Assembly: GCA_012728835.1 (NCBI GenBank)
Contig: JAAYEJ010000045.1
Coordinates: 1-36,474 of the forward strand
Direction of reading: 5' to 3'
DNA from: Candidatus Brocadiaceae bacterium
GTDB taxonomy: Bacteria > Planctomycetota > Brocadiia > SM23-32
DNA: 36,474 nt
Made by a program: the position numbers and the translations under genes. Within the stretch, counting starts at the first letter, position 1. Each line of letters starts with the position of its first letter. Positions 15,751 to 23,127 of the stretch are shown one piece after another. The notes beneath the pieces are model-generated. The model was given only the letters and a program-made list of their open reading frames with translations, was not told where the DNA came from and made no database searches.

Positions 15751-16788
15751 CTATCCGCCCGCCGCCTCGCGCAGCCGGGCCACCTCGGCCTCGAGCGCGC
15801 GCAGGCGTTCGGCCATCTCGGGCAGGCGCCCGGTGAGCGCCATGATGCGCCGCTGCTGGCCGATGGGGCGCGCCGGCACGCCGAACACGACGGCCCCCGC
15901 CTCGATGTCCTGCGAGGCCCCCGTGCGCGCGGCCAGGATGGCGCCATCGCCGATCGTCACGTGATCGGAGACGCCCACGTCCTCGGCAATGATCACGCCC
16001 CTGCCCACGCGCACGCTGCCGGCCAGCTTCGCCGCGCCGGCCATGATGCTCTCGGCGCCGACGTGGCAGTTGTGCGCCACGTGGCAGTGGTTGTCGATCT
16101 TGACGCCGTCCTCGATCACCGTCGCCTCGAGCATGGCCCGGTCCACGGTCGTCAGCGCGCCGATCTCCACGCGGTCGCCGATGCGCACGGTGCCGATCTG
16201 GGGCAGCTTGACGTTGCGCCCGTCCCGCTGGACGAACCCGAAGCCCTCCGAGCCGATCACCGAATTGTAGTGCACGATGCACTCCCGGCCGATCGTGACG
16301 CCCTCGTGGACCGAGACGTTGGCGTGCAGCACCGTGCCGGCGCCGATGCGGCAGCGGGGGCCGACATAGGCGTTCGGGTAGATCACGGCGCGGTCGCCGA
16401 TCTGCGCGCCCTCGCCGACGAAGGCGCCGGCGCCGACGGCCACGTCCCGGCCCAGCTCGGCATCGGCGGCCACGCAGGCGTCCGGGCTGATGCCCGTCGG
16501 GGCCGGAACCCGCTCGGCAGCAAATGCCTCCAGGACGATGGCCAGCGCAGACTCGGCGTCCGCGCACACCACCTGGGCGCCGGCATACTCCGAGAGCCTC
16601 ACGGGGGTGATCAGCACGCTCGCACGGCACGCCTCGGCCTCGGCCGCGCCGCGGCGGTTGCGCAGCACGGCCAGGTCGCCCGCGCCGGCGCACTCGATCG
16701 CCCGCAGGTCCCGGATCGTCGCGTCGTCGCGGCCGACCAGCTCGCCGCCGACCATCTCGGCCAGTTCCTTCGCTGTGAGACGCGGCAT
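15751..16788 (-). CDS. lpxD: UDP-3-O-acylglucosamine N-acyltransferase LpxD
   Basis: LpxD adds the second 3-hydroxyacyl chain, from acyl-ACP, to UDP-3-O-acyl-glucosamine in lipid A synthesis. The 345-residue protein has the N-terminal uridine-binding domain (about 1-100), a left-handed beta helix of hexapeptide repeats (about 100-320) and a C-terminal helix that probably trimerises (about 325-345). The catalytic histidine is H239 in HVAHNCHVG, the same number as in the E. coli enzyme. The phenylalanine-rich FGFV block near 183-186 and ASVLITP near 56-62 are also typical. The gene stands alone rather than next to fabZ or lpxA, and is divergent from tadA. It is direct evidence for an LPS-type outer membrane. 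Confidence 0.93.
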   Translation of the reverse strand: MPRLTAKELAEMVGGELVGRDDATIRDLRAIECAGAGDLAVLRNRRGAAEAEACRASVLITPVRLSEYAGAQVVCADAESALAIVLEAFAAERVPAPTGISPDACVAADAELGRDVAVGAGAFVGEGAQIGDRAVIYPNAYVGPRCRIGAGTVLHANVSVHEGVTIGRECIVHYNSVIGSEGFGFVQRDGRNVKLPQIGTVRIGDRVEIGALTTVDRAMLEATVIEDGVKIDNHCHVAHNCHVGAESIMAGAAKLAGSVRVGRGVIIAEDVGVSDHVTIGDGAILAARTGASQDIEAGAVVFGVPARPIGQQRRIMALTGRLPEMAERLRALEAEVARLREAAGG

Positions 16789-16877
16789 GTTCCCCTCGCA
16801 ATCCGCTTCGCTTGACTCCGCCCGGTGATCCGCCGAACATGCTACCTGCTGAGCACGGGCGCGAACAAGGGGACGGC

Positions 16878-17330
16878 ATGGCGACCGACGACGAGCGCTA
16901 CATGGACATGGCCCTCCGGGAAGCGCGCGCGGCCGCCTCCGAGGGCGAGGTGCCCGTCGGCTGCGTCGTCGTGCACGAGGGCATCGTCATCGGCCGCGGG
17001 CACAATCTGCGCGAGACGCTCCGGGACCCGACGGCCCACGCCGAGATCGTCGCGCTCAGGCAGGCAGCCGCCGCCCGCGGGCAGTGGCGGCTGGACGGGT
17101 CGGTGGTCTACTGCACGGTCGAGCCGTGCTGCATGTGCGCCGGAGCGCTGGTGAACGCGCGCGTGGCGCGCCTCGTCTACGGCATTGCCGATCCGAAGAG
17201 CGGCGCCTGCGAGTCCGTCCTCGACGTCGTGCGCGAGCCCCGCCTGAACCACCGCCTGGCGGTGACCGCCGGCGTGCGCGCCGCCGAAGCGCTGGCACTG
17301 CTGCGGGAGTTCTTCGAGTCGCGCCGCTGA
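16878..17330 (+). CDS. tadA: tRNA-specific adenosine deaminase TadA
   Basis: TadA converts adenosine 34 to inosine in the anticodon of tRNA-Arg(ACG). The 150-residue product has the cytidine/deoxycytidylate deaminase zinc site: H54-A-E56 in PTAHAEIVAL, with the proton-shuttling glutamate, and C84-x2-C87 in EPCCMCAGAL. Downstream ARVARLVYGIADPKSGA is typical of TadA rather than of free-nucleotide deaminases. Length is normal. The ATG at 16878 was chosen over an upstream in-frame ATG because the family begins close to it and AAGGGG lies five bases upstream. It is transcribed divergently from lpxD across 89 bases, which contain a TTGACT that could be part of its promoter. Confidence 0.93.
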   Translation: MATDDERYMDMALREARAAASEGEVPVGCVVVHEGIVIGRGHNLRETLRDPTAHAEIVALRQAAAARGQWRLDGSVVYCTVEPCCMCAGALVNARVARLVYGIADPKSGACESVLDVVREPRLNHRLAVTAGVRAAEALALLREFFESRR

Positions 17331-17391
17331 CCCCCGGGCGCTGCCCATTGGGGCGGTGCCTGGCCGTGCGTGCCCGTGCGCCCGCCGAGCA

Positions 17392-17421
17392 TTGACACCG
17401 CCCCCGCCGGCCGTCTATCCT
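17392..17421 (+). promoter_or_regulatory. sigma70 promoter for the GNAT-esterase-peroxiredoxin run
   Basis: A perfect TTGACA (17392-17397) is followed after 18 bases by TATCCT (17416-17421). The downstream start codon is 50 bases away. Confidence 0.55.
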
Positions 17422-17471
17422 GACCGCCCCGTGGGGGCTGCGTCTCCGCACCTGGTTGAGAGCCACGCATC

Positions 17472-18395
17472 ATGCCCATCCTGCCCTATCGAGCCGAGAT
17501 GGCCGGCGCCGTCACCGAGTCGTACAACCGGACCTTCGGCCGGGTGCCGCTCTGTTACCCGGTGCGTGCGGACGACGTGGCCGCTGCCGTGGCCAGTCCG
17601 GAGGCGCTGGTACGCGACCCGCCGCTCACGGCGATGGCGGCGTTCGCGGCTGCCGACGACGACGGCGTGCGGGGCTTCGTCCAGGCCGGCGTGCTGCCGC
17701 CCGATCCGGAGGGCGAGGCCGGGCTCGGGATGATCCGCTTCTTCTGGTACGAGCCGGGATGTCGGGCGGTCGGGCAGGCGCTGCTGGAGGAGGCCGAGGC
17801 GCACCTGAGCCGGTGCGGTGTCGGGCGGATCGAGGTGTTCCGGGACCGCTACAAGTTCCCGTTCTGCCAGATGCGGCCGTGCTACCTGTCCGACAGCCTG
17901 GGGCACGTGCAGGCCCTGCTGCTGGTCAACGGCTATGAGCGGGTGGCGGGCGAGGTCGTGCTCGCGTGGCCCGACTTCGAGCCCGTGCCGCCGCGGCCGC
18001 CCGCCGAGCCGGTGGACATTGCCGTGCAGTGGCACGCGGCACCGGACCGCCGCCCGGCGGCGACCCTGGACGCCTTCAAGGACGGCCGGCCGATCGCCCA
18101 GTGCCGGTGCGTGCGCGTGGGCGACTACTCGGACGACGAACGGGCGCGCGACTGGTTCTTCGTCGTCTGGCTCGGCGTGGACGACGAATACCAGGGGCAC
18201 GGGCTGGGCATGCACCTGCTGCGCCGGGCGTTCGTCGAGATGCGCGGCGTCGGCTACCGCCATGCGGCCATCAGCACGCGCCTGCACAACCACCGCGCCT
18301 TCCTCTTCTACAGCAACTTCGGCTACCACGTGGCCGACTGGACGCACGGGTTCGGGCGCACGGTCGCCCCGCCGGCCGCGCAGGCCCGTCGCTGA
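17472..18395 (+). CDS. GNAT family protein, probably a double-domain acetyltransferase
   Basis: The 307-residue product has a clear GNAT domain in its C-terminal half: strand FFVVWLGV, the acetyl-CoA loop DDEYQGHGLGMHLL at about 237-250, helix RRAFVEMRGVGY and the C-terminal FLFYSNFGYHVADW. The N-terminal half (about 1-170) shows a weaker copy of the same layout, with AVGQALLEEAEAHLSRCGVGRIEVF where a helix-strand pair would lie, but lacks a recognisable CoA loop. Tandem GNATs with one degenerate half are common. The substrate is unknown. It starts a plus-strand run with the esterase and peroxiredoxin genes, 42 bases ahead of the esterase. Confidence 0.75.
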   Translation: MPILPYRAEMAGAVTESYNRTFGRVPLCYPVRADDVAAAVASPEALVRDPPLTAMAAFAAADDDGVRGFVQAGVLPPDPEGEAGLGMIRFFWYEPGCRAVGQALLEEAEAHLSRCGVGRIEVFRDRYKFPFCQMRPCYLSDSLGHVQALLLVNGYERVAGEVVLAWPDFEPVPPRPPAEPVDIAVQWHAAPDRRPAATLDAFKDGRPIAQCRCVRVGDYSDDERARDWFFVVWLGVDDEYQGHGLGMHLLRRAFVEMRGVGYRHAAISTRLHNHRAFLFYSNFGYHVADWTHGFGRTVAPPAAQARR

Positions 18396-18437
18396 CCGAT
18401 CCCTTCCCGCATCTTCAGAGTCTCCGGGAGCAGAACC

Positions 18438-19181
18438 ATGGCAAGGCTGCAGATCAACTACTGGGCCGAGACGCTCAGCAACCACAGGCACCTGACCGTC
18501 CTGCTGCCCGACCTGACCGAGGGCGGCGGCCCCTGGCCCGTGCTCTACCTGCTGCACGGCATGTCGCAGGACGATGCCTACTGGTGCCGCATGACGGGCA
18601 TCGAGCGGTACGTGAACAAGCTGCCGCTCATCGTCGTCATGCCCGACGGCGGGCGGGGGCTCTACTGCGACGCCGTGCACGGCGAGCCGTTCGAGACGCA
18701 CATCCTCAAGGACGTGATCGGCTTCGTGGACCGCTTCTTCCCCACCATTCCCGAGCGCGACGGCCGTGCGATCGGCGGCTACTCGATGGGCGGGCTCGGG
18801 GCCGTCAAGCTGGCGTTCGCACATCCCGACGTGTTCTGTTCCGTCGTCGGGAGCGCCGGTGCCTACGACCTGGAACGGTGGCTGACGCTCTCTGACTGCG
18901 GCGAGGCCGCCCGGCGGATACTGGGCGACGATCCCGTCGGGGGACCGAACGACGTCTGGTGGCTGGCCGAGCAGATGGAGCGCGAACTCTGGCCCGCCAT
19001 CCGCATCGAGTGCGGCACGGAGGACTACCTGCTCCCCCAGAGCCGCCGGCTGCACGACCACCTGAACCAACTGGGCATCCCGCACGACTACGCCGAGCTG
19101 CCCGGCCCCCACAGCCTGGTGGCGTGGGACCAGCACCTGCCGGCCGGCATCGAGTTCCACAAGCGTGCCCTCGGGCTCTGA
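18438..19181 (+). CDS. alpha/beta-hydrolase esterase (esterase D / tributyrin esterase-like)
   Basis: This 247-residue hydrolase resembles the putative esterase family that includes S-formylglutathione hydrolase and tributyrin esterase. It has PVLYLLHGMSQD (oxyanion region, about 34-45), the nucleophile S116 in GGYSMGGLGA, a probable acid Asp in CGTEDYLL and the catalytic His in PGPHSLVAWDQHL. The N-terminus has no signal peptide, so the enzyme is cytoplasmic. Relatives cleave short acyl or acetyl esters; the natural substrate is not evident. The ATG at 18438 has a GGGAG sequence upstream. The gene is followed after 88 bases by the peroxiredoxin gene on the same strand. Confidence 0.85.
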   Translation: MARLQINYWAETLSNHRHLTVLLPDLTEGGGPWPVLYLLHGMSQDDAYWCRMTGIERYVNKLPLIVVMPDGGRGLYCDAVHGEPFETHILKDVIGFVDRFFPTIPERDGRAIGGYSMGGLGAVKLAFAHPDVFCSVVGSAGAYDLERWLTLSDCGEAARRILGDDPVGGPNDVWWLAEQMERELWPAIRIECGTEDYLLPQSRRLHDHLNQLGIPHDYAELPGPHSLVAWDQHLPAGIEFHKRALGL

Positions 19182-19269
19182 GGCGCGCCGCCTGCATGGG
19201 CGCGGGACGGCGGAATGCCCGGCGGCGGACGGGCCGCAGCCCTCTCGGGGCGGGAGGAGGAAACGCGCG

Positions 19270-19737
19270 ATGGCCGAACTCAAGCCGGGCGACCCGGCGC
19301 CGGCGTTCGAACTGGCGGATCAGGACGGGAACACGGTGAAGCTGAGCGACTTCCGCGGGCGGAAGGTGCTCGTCTATTTCTACCCCAAGGCCGACACGCC
19401 CGGTTGCACGAAGCAGGCGTGCAGCGTGCGCGACGCCCGGCCCGACCTCTCGGCGCTCGGGGTCGACGCCGTCGGGGTGAGCCCCGACCTGCCCGGGCGT
19501 CTGAAGAGGTTCGACGGCAAGTACGGGCTGGGCTTCCCGCTGCTGTCGGACGCCGACCATGCCGTGGCCGAGGCATACGGCGTCCGGGCGGAGAAGTCCA
19601 TGTTCGGCCGGAAGTACAGGGGCATCGTGCGATCGGCGTTTCTGGTGGACGAGGCCGGCAGGATCCAGGAGGCGTTCTACGGGATCAGCCCCGCCCGCAC
19701 GGTGCCCTCCGTGCTGGCCGCCCTGGGGCCGGAGTGA
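19270..19737 (+). CDS. bcp: thioredoxin-dependent peroxiredoxin Bcp (PrxQ)
   Basis: The 155-residue protein is a PrxQ/Bcp peroxiredoxin that reduces hydrogen peroxide and lipid hydroperoxides with electrons from thioredoxin. The peroxidatic cysteine is C46 in TPGCTKQ and the resolving cysteine is C51, five residues later, as in two-cysteine Bcp enzymes. The start block KPGDPAPAFELADQDGNTV and the late block AFLVDEAGRI are typical. GGAGGA lies upstream of the ATG at 19270. It is the last gene of its run and ends 12 bases from the convergent phosphodiesterase gene. Confidence 0.93.
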   Translation: MAELKPGDPAPAFELADQDGNTVKLSDFRGRKVLVYFYPKADTPGCTKQACSVRDARPDLSALGVDAVGVSPDLPGRLKRFDGKYGLGFPLLSDADHAVAEAYGVRAEKSMFGRKYRGIVRSAFLVDEAGRIQEAFYGISPARTVPSVLAALGPE

Positions 19738-19749
19738 CGGCCCGCCCGC

Positions 19750-21417
19750 TTACATGTACCCGAGCTGCTCGAGCCGGCTCCTGACGGCCGCCTCGTCCCG
19801 CCGGGGCAACGCGCCATCGGGGCCGGGCTCTGTGCGCGGCACGGCGGCGCGGCGCGGAGCGCTCACGTCGTCGGTGAGCATCTCGGTCAGGACCCGTCCG
19901 TCGTAGTCCTCGGGGATCGGGCAGCCCAGGAGCGCCAGCACGGTGGCCGGCACGTCGGCGATGGCGGCGTCCGGCAACTCGACGTGCCGCACGTGCGGGC
20001 CCGCCGCCATCAGGACGCCCTCGGAGCGGTGTCCGCCCATGAGTCTCACCCGGTCCCAGCGCACCTCGGGCAGGGCGTAGACCGCGCCGCCGTCCGGCCC
20101 CTCGCTGAGCGTCTGCATGCTGTACTGGTCGTCCTCCGACTCGACGATCAGGTCGGGCAGGCAGTCGAGCCGCGGGCCGGACCAGATGTCTTCCCGCCTG
20201 TGCACGGCCCGGATGACGGGGCGGCCCGTGCGGGGGTCGCGCAGTGGCCGCAGCGCCTCGATGACGCGGTTGCGCACGCCCTCATACTCCGCGCCCGGCT
20301 CGACAATGCCCTGGGGCTGGCGGCCGCGGAGGTTGACGTAGACGCCGTGGTCCGCGCCCACAGGGTAGGCGAGGCTTCGGCGGTAGTCGACGCCTCCGGC
20401 GGCGGCCCCGGACGCGACGCAACCGGCCAGGCCGGGCAGGAGCGATCGGAGCACGCGCTTGAGGGAGTAGGGCACGACCCGGGCCAGCAGGCGGCCGGCC
20501 GAGCGGCGCCCGCGCGCGAACGGTCGCGGCGGCGTGGGGGTGAGCAGCCCCGCCGCGGCCAGCGCCTTGCGCAGACTCAGGCCCGCCCGCAGCGGGCCCG
20601 ACCCGTGGTCCGACAGCAGGAGGACGTCCGTATCCGCGCCGGCCTCCGCCATGAGCGTGCCGACGGCCTCGTCCAGCGCGGCGTAGGTGGTCCGGACGGC
20701 ACCGGCGATGCGTTGCTGACGGGGCGTCAGAGTCTGCCCGGACCGTGCGGCTTCCAGGTAGGGCCAGAAGCAGTGACACGCCCGGTCGGCCGCCACGAAC
20801 ACGACGCAGAAGAGCGGCGGCCGGTGCTTGCGGTACAGCCCCACGGCCGCCCGGCACCGCGCCCGCAGGCTGTCGAGCAGCCGGGCCAGGATGGTCTCCG
20901 GGGCCTCGCCGACCGCGCTGAGCAGGCCGACGTCGATGGTGTAGTCCGGGCTGGCCGCCATCAGGTCGTCGAAGACCTCGGGCGGGCTGGCCATGGCCCT
21001 CCCCAGTCTGGGCGTCATCATGCCCGAGATCATGAACCCGTTGAACGGCTTCGGGGGATAGGTGAAGGGCAGGTTCAGGATGCCGCCGGAGATGCCGTGT
21101 CGCCCGGCAGTCTCCCAGAATGTCTCGCCGGCGCGGTCGGCGGCGGTGGCCAGGCGCGGGCGGTAGTCGTCGCTTCGCGTGCGGCTGAAGCCGATGATGC
21201 CGTGCTTGCCGGGGTTCAGGCCGGTCGCGAACGTGCTCCATGCCGCCGGCGAGCAGGGCGGGATGGTGCTGCGGAGCGGCCCGCCGGCGCCGGTTTCCAG
21301 GACGCGGGCGAGGTTCGGCAGGACGCCTTCGGCCACCCACGGCCACGTGAGTTCGGGCGTCAGCGCGTCGAGCCCGATGATCATGACTCTGCGTTCGTTC
21401 ACGCGGTCGCGTCCCAT
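19750..21417 (-). CDS. alkaline-phosphatase-superfamily phosphodiesterase / nucleotide pyrophosphatase
   Basis: This 555-residue protein belongs to the type I phosphodiesterase / nucleotide pyrophosphatase group. It begins with MIIGLDALTPEL (metal aspartate) and has PPCSPAAWSTFATGLNPGKHGI, where the nucleophilic Ser/Thr lies. LLSDHGSGPL supplies further metal ligands, followed by GHRSEGVLMAAGP and the common C-terminal PEDYDGRVLTEML. It ends AVRSRLEQLGYM, like the RHH regulator at 10742-10978. There is no signal peptide. It starts 20 bases after a BlaI-type repressor gene on the same strand, so the repressor probably controls it. The phospho-ester substrate is unknown. An in-frame GTG at 21402 is an alternative start; neither candidate has a good Shine-Dalgarno sequence. 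Confidence 0.85.
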   Translation of the reverse strand: MGRDRVNERRVMIIGLDALTPELTWPWVAEGVLPNLARVLETGAGGPLRSTIPPCSPAAWSTFATGLNPGKHGIIGFSRTRSDDYRPRLATAADRAGETFWETAGRHGISGGILNLPFTYPPKPFNGFMISGMMTPRLGRAMASPPEVFDDLMAASPDYTIDVGLLSAVGEAPETILARLLDSLRARCRAAVGLYRKHRPPLFCVVFVAADRACHCFWPYLEAARSGQTLTPRQQRIAGAVRTTYAALDEAVGTLMAEAGADTDVLLLSDHGSGPLRAGLSLRKALAAAGLLTPTPPRPFARGRRSAGRLLARVVPYSLKRVLRSLLPGLAGCVASGAAAGGVDYRRSLAYPVGADHGVYVNLRGRQPQGIVEPGAEYEGVRNRVIEALRPLRDPRTGRPVIRAVHRREDIWSGPRLDCLPDLIVESEDDQYSMQTLSEGPDGGAVYALPEVRWDRVRLMGGHRSEGVLMAAGPHVRHVELPDAAIADVPATVLALLGCPIPEDYDGRVLTEMLTDDVSAPRRAAVPRTEPGPDGALPRRDEAAVRSRLEQLGYM

Positions 21418-21437
21418 CCCGTTGGCCCGGGCAGGCG

Positions 21438-21839
21438 TCAGCGCGTCCTCTCGGCGGACTCGCCGTCACGACGGTCCAGTTCCCTGCGGATTCCGCGCAG
21501 TTCCCTCCGGTTCAACGGCATGTGTCGGATCACGTGGCCCAGCAGGGCGGGGACCGAACAGGCGAAGAAACGGTCGGCCAGGTCCTTGATGGCCTGTTCG
21601 GCGCCCTCCTCGCGTGTGACCGTCGGGCGGTACACCACCGAACGGCCCCGGCGCTCGTCGGCCAGCAGGCCCTTCTGGTGCAGCACCCGCATGACCATCA
21701 GGACGGTGTTGTAGGCTCGCGGGGCGGTCCGGCGGAGCTGTTCGTGCACCTGCCGCGTGGTCGCCTCGGACAGCTCCCACACCACGTTCATCACGGCCGC
21801 TTCCAGAGGCGTCAGTGTGCACGTCTCGGCCCTGCCCAT
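21438..21839 (-). CDS. BlaI/MecI family transcriptional repressor
   Basis: The 133-residue product has the winged-helix domain of BlaI/MecI repressors: LTPLEAAVMNVVWEL at 8-22, TTRQVHEQL as the second helix, AYNTVLMVMRVLHQKGLL as recognition helix and wing, and VYRPTVTREE leading to a C-terminal dimerisation region. Classical relatives repress beta-lactam resistance genes and are inactivated by a BlaR1-type membrane protease, but no such gene is adjacent. The only gene in its likely operon is the phosphodiesterase 20 bases downstream. The ATG at 21839 has GGGAG eight bases upstream. It is divergent from the QTMAN-like gene. Confidence 0.88.
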   Translation of the reverse strand: MGRAETCTLTPLEAAVMNVVWELSEATTRQVHEQLRRTAPRAYNTVLMVMRVLHQKGLLADERRGRSVVYRPTVTREEGAEQAIKDLADRFFACSVPALLGHVIRHMPLNRRELRGIRRELDRRDGESAERTR

Positions 21840-21870
21840 CTGCTCGGCTCCCGTGGCTTCAGAGACGTTC

Positions 21871-21899
21871 AGCCTACACGGCCCGGGCCGGCCATTCAA
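21871..21899 (-). promoter_or_regulatory. candidate promoter of the BlaI-type repressor gene
   Basis: On the minus strand TTGAAT (21899-21894) is followed after 17 bases by TAGGCT (21876-21871), 32 bases ahead of the start codon. The -10 box is weak. No convincing TACA/TGTA-type BlaI operator is visible. Confidence 0.35.
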
Positions 21900-21925
21900 C
21901 CGCCGGTCCGTTCGCCGGGACGGTC

Positions 21926-21954
21926 TTGCGCGCATGGGCGCCCTTCCCTACAAT
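21926..21954 (+). promoter_or_regulatory. candidate promoter of the QTMAN-like and BatA-like run
   Basis: TTGCGC (21926-21931) is followed after 17 bases by TACAAT (21949-21954), which is one base from the -10 consensus. The start codon of the QTMAN-like gene lies 52 bases downstream. Confidence 0.5.
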
Positions 21955-22005
21955 GCCGTCGGGCGTCGTTTCGGCCCCGTATTCTCACGCGGATGGGGAG
22001 CATCG

Positions 22006-23127
22006 ATGGCGCGCGTGCTGGCCCTGGAGCCATACTACGGGGGGTCCCATCAGGCGTTTCTGGACGGATACCGCCGCCGCAGCCGCCACGCGATCGACCT
22101 GCTCACCATGAGCGCGCGCAAGTGGAAGTGGCGCATGCGCGGCGCGGCGCTGTTCCTGCACGACGAACTGCGCGTGCACAAACGACCATTCGACATACTG
22201 CTCGTCAGCGACTTCCTGGACCTCGCCGCGCTCATGGGGATGGCGCCGCGCCTGCCGCCCGAGACGGCCACGGTGGCCTACTTCCACGAGAACCAGCTCA
22301 CCTACCCCGTCCCGTCGGAGCAGGACCGCGATTACCAGTTCGGATTCACGAACATCACGACCTGCCTGGCCGCCGACCGCGTGCTGTTCAACTCGCGCCA
22401 CCACCGGGACAGCTTCCTGGGGGCCGCCCGCGCGCTCCTGGGCCGCATGCCGGACTACGTGCCGCGCCGCGCGGTCGAGACGATCGCCCGCCGGTCGCAG
22501 GTGGTGCCCGTCGGCGTGGAACTGGCCGACATCGACGCGCAGCGGCCGGCGGCCGAGGCGCGCAGCGGCCCCCTCACCGTCCTGTGGAACCACCGCTGGG
22601 AGTACGACAAGGGCGCCGAGGAGTTCTTCGACGTGATGTGCGAACTCCAGGCGGAGGGCTATGACTTCCGCCTGGCCGTGACGGGGCAGCAGTTCCGCAC
22701 CGCGCCCGCCGTGTTCGAGGCGGCCCGCCGGGCACTGGCCCCGCGCATCCGCCGGTTCGGCTACGTCGAAGGCCGGGGGGAGTACTGCCGCCTGCTCCTG
22801 GAGAGCGACCTGGTGGTCTCGACGGCCGAGCAGGAGTTCTTCGGCATCTCCGTCGTCGAGGCCGTCTACGCCGGCTGCGTGCCCGTGCTGCCCAACCGCC
22901 TGAGCTACCCCGAACTGCTGCCCGAGAGCCGCCACGCGCAGTGCCTGTACGAAGGCCGCGACGGCCTCAAGGCGCGGCTCGTCCGCTGGCTGGAGCATCC
23001 GGAGCAGGCGCGCGCGCTGAACCTGAGCGCCGACGTGGCCCGGTTCGGCTGGGAGCACGTGGCGCCGATGCTGGACGACGTCATCGACCAGGTCTCCGAG
23101 GCCCGGCGGGAGGACGGCCATGGTTGA
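22006..23127 (+). CDS. bacterial homologue of tRNA-queuosine mannosyltransferase (QTMAN/GTDC1, DUF3524)
   Basis: The 373-residue GT-B glycosyltransferase matches the vertebrate GTDC1/QTMAN protein across its length. Shared blocks are EPYYGGSH at 8-15, SARKWKWR near 36-43, FHENQLTYP at 93-101, the stretch CLAADRVLFNS at 120-130, PHRWE-type WNHRWEYDKG, and the nucleotide-sugar motif EQEFFGISVVEAVYAGC. The animal enzyme adds mannose to queuosine 34 of tRNA-Asp; the bacterial protein lacks the long insertion before the second domain. By homology it may glycosylate a queuosine-type base or another acceptor, which is inference. The ATG at 22006 has GGGGAG upstream. Its last eight bases overlap the start of the BatA-like gene, so the two are translationally coupled. 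Confidence 0.82.
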   Translation: MARVLALEPYYGGSHQAFLDGYRRRSRHAIDLLTMSARKWKWRMRGAALFLHDELRVHKRPFDILLVSDFLDLAALMGMAPRLPPETATVAYFHENQLTYPVPSEQDRDYQFGFTNITTCLAADRVLFNSRHHRDSFLGAARALLGRMPDYVPRRAVETIARRSQVVPVGVELADIDAQRPAAEARSGPLTVLWNHRWEYDKGAEEFFDVMCELQAEGYDFRLAVTGQQFRTAPAVFEAARRALAPRIRRFGYVEGRGEYCRLLLESDLVVSTAEQEFFGISVVEAVYAGCVPVLPNRLSYPELLPESRHAQCLYEGRDGLKARLVRWLEHPEQARALNLSADVARFGWEHVAPMLDDVIDQVSEARREDGHG

